Below are positions 34,568 through 34,847 of a stretch of 34,847 nt of DNA, piece after piece. The stretch is from NCBI GenBank assembly GCA_902769535.1, contig CACXPH010000017.1, positions 1-34,847 on the forward strand. Direction: 5' to 3'. This DNA is from an uncultured Bacteroidales bacterium (GTDB lineage Bacteria > Bacteroidota > Bacteroidia > Bacteroidales > Paludibacteraceae). The first letter of the stretch is position 1. Each line of letters starts with the position of its first letter. The position numbers and the translations under genes were made by a program. The notes beneath the pieces are model-generated. The model did not search any database. It had not been told where the DNA came from and was given only the letters and a program-made list of their open reading frames with translations.

Positions 34568-34847
34568 TTAGCCGTTTTGCTGGTCGTACGCATCACCGCA
34601 AACCTTCCACAGGTAAGCCGTCATGGTCTTCTTGCCGGTCGGCGAGTCTTTCTGCGCGTTGAACGCTTGCAGATCTTGTGCCATGTGGGTCAGGTCTTTG
34701 CGACGAGTCTTCACCGCTGCCGATACTGCTGCGAAGCGAGTACGTGCATTGATGGAGTCCTCGGTCTGCGAGATGTTGTTACCGTAGGTGTTCTCCTTGC
34801 GGATGTACAGACGCGTGCAGTTCGGGTTGGTGGTTGCTGCCGTACGG
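34568..34847 (-). CDS. C-terminal end of an unknown protein (partial)
   Basis: An open minus-strand frame runs from the window edge to a TAA at 34568-34570, giving 92 codons. It reads RTAATTNPNCTRLYIRKE followed by a polar helical region (NISQTEDSINARTRFAAVSAAV, RRKDLTHMAQDLQAFNAQKD) and ends AYLWKVCGDAYDQQNG. The 5' end is outside the window. Codon use (many AAC, ATC, CTG, ACC) fits the genome. The family is not recognised, although the pattern recalls small Bacteroidales proteins of just over 100 residues. No terminator is visible after it on the minus strand. Confidence 0.6.
   Translation of the reverse strand, partial: RTAATTNPNCTRLYIRKENTYGNNISQTEDSINARTRFAAVSAAVKTRRKDLTHMAQDLQAFNAQKDSPTGKKTMTAYLWKVCGDAYDQQNG

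Noticed and set aside
34555-34572. Terminator GCGAA-TTTC-TTCGC after the partial gene
   Set aside because: On the minus strand it is followed by A residues, and the stem has only 5 bp. It could work only for plus-strand transcripts, of which none is expected.

Overview
The window is a chromosomal segment of a member of the Bacteroidota, most likely an uncultured Bacteroidales with roughly balanced GC content. Four things support this. Nine promoters fit the Bacteroides consensus (-33 TTTG, 20 or so bases, -7 TAnnTTTG). Several families are typical of the phylum: PorZ of the type IX secretion system, DUF4271, DUF4476, the TGS-containing nucleoside kinase and serine palmitoyltransferase. Shine-Dalgarno motifs are not obvious. 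Neighbouring genes often overlap as TAATG or ATGA. No phage, insertion sequence or CRISPR is visible. This is mostly housekeeping DNA, and the unusual material lies between and inside the genes.

Layout. 1-132: the 3' end of a tRNA-like RNA and its terminator. 130-5537 (+): DUF2147 protein, rdgB and a double-length porZ. 5523-13045 (-): gyrB, LOG-family phosphoribohydrolase, GH16-like protein, kdsA, nucleoside kinase, SPOR protein, folE. 13195-14202 (-): a doubtful ORF and a DUF4476 protein. 14300-18343 (+): mdh, serine palmitoyltransferase, a short-chain dehydrogenase and an LD-carboxypeptidase. 18269-20882 (-): the C-terminal half of a 5'-nucleotidase, psuG and psuK (pseudouridine salvage). 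20980-21050 (-): a predicted small RNA with its own promoter and terminator. 21143-27935 (-): acpP, fabF, DUF2582 protein, asd, U32 protein, DUF4271 protein, hemD, rnpA, yidD, trmD. 28062-30951 (-): the N-terminal half of a 5'-nucleotidase, mutL and a small membrane protein, read from the promoter of the TPR/OmpA-like lipoprotein (30951-32636) or from unseen ones. 32796-34479 (-): umuDC. 34568-34847 (-): the C-terminal end of an unknown protein.

The main finding is that at least 16 places, mostly gene junctions, carry short tandem repeats that differ in sequence but all have a period of exactly seven bases (units such as ATTTATG/ATTTCAA, AACGGTT, TAACGGC, GAATACA, ATTGGAC, AAAATTA, AAAATCT). 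Many include the stop or start codon of the flanking gene. Three run clearly into reading frames: rdgB, a lipoprotein signal peptide and the U32 N-terminus. Short hairpin-rich inserts also sit in protein linkers (rdgB, mutL, a dehydrogenase). Together they suggest an active process that adds small repeats in this genome.

Other points: PorZ has its whole propeller region duplicated, SPT and a dehydrogenase are adjacent (candidate 3-ketosphinganine reductase), the two halves of a UshA-like nucleotidase are separate genes 9 kb apart, and a perfect palindrome overlaps the umuDC promoter. All functions are read from family motifs; none was tested by database search.
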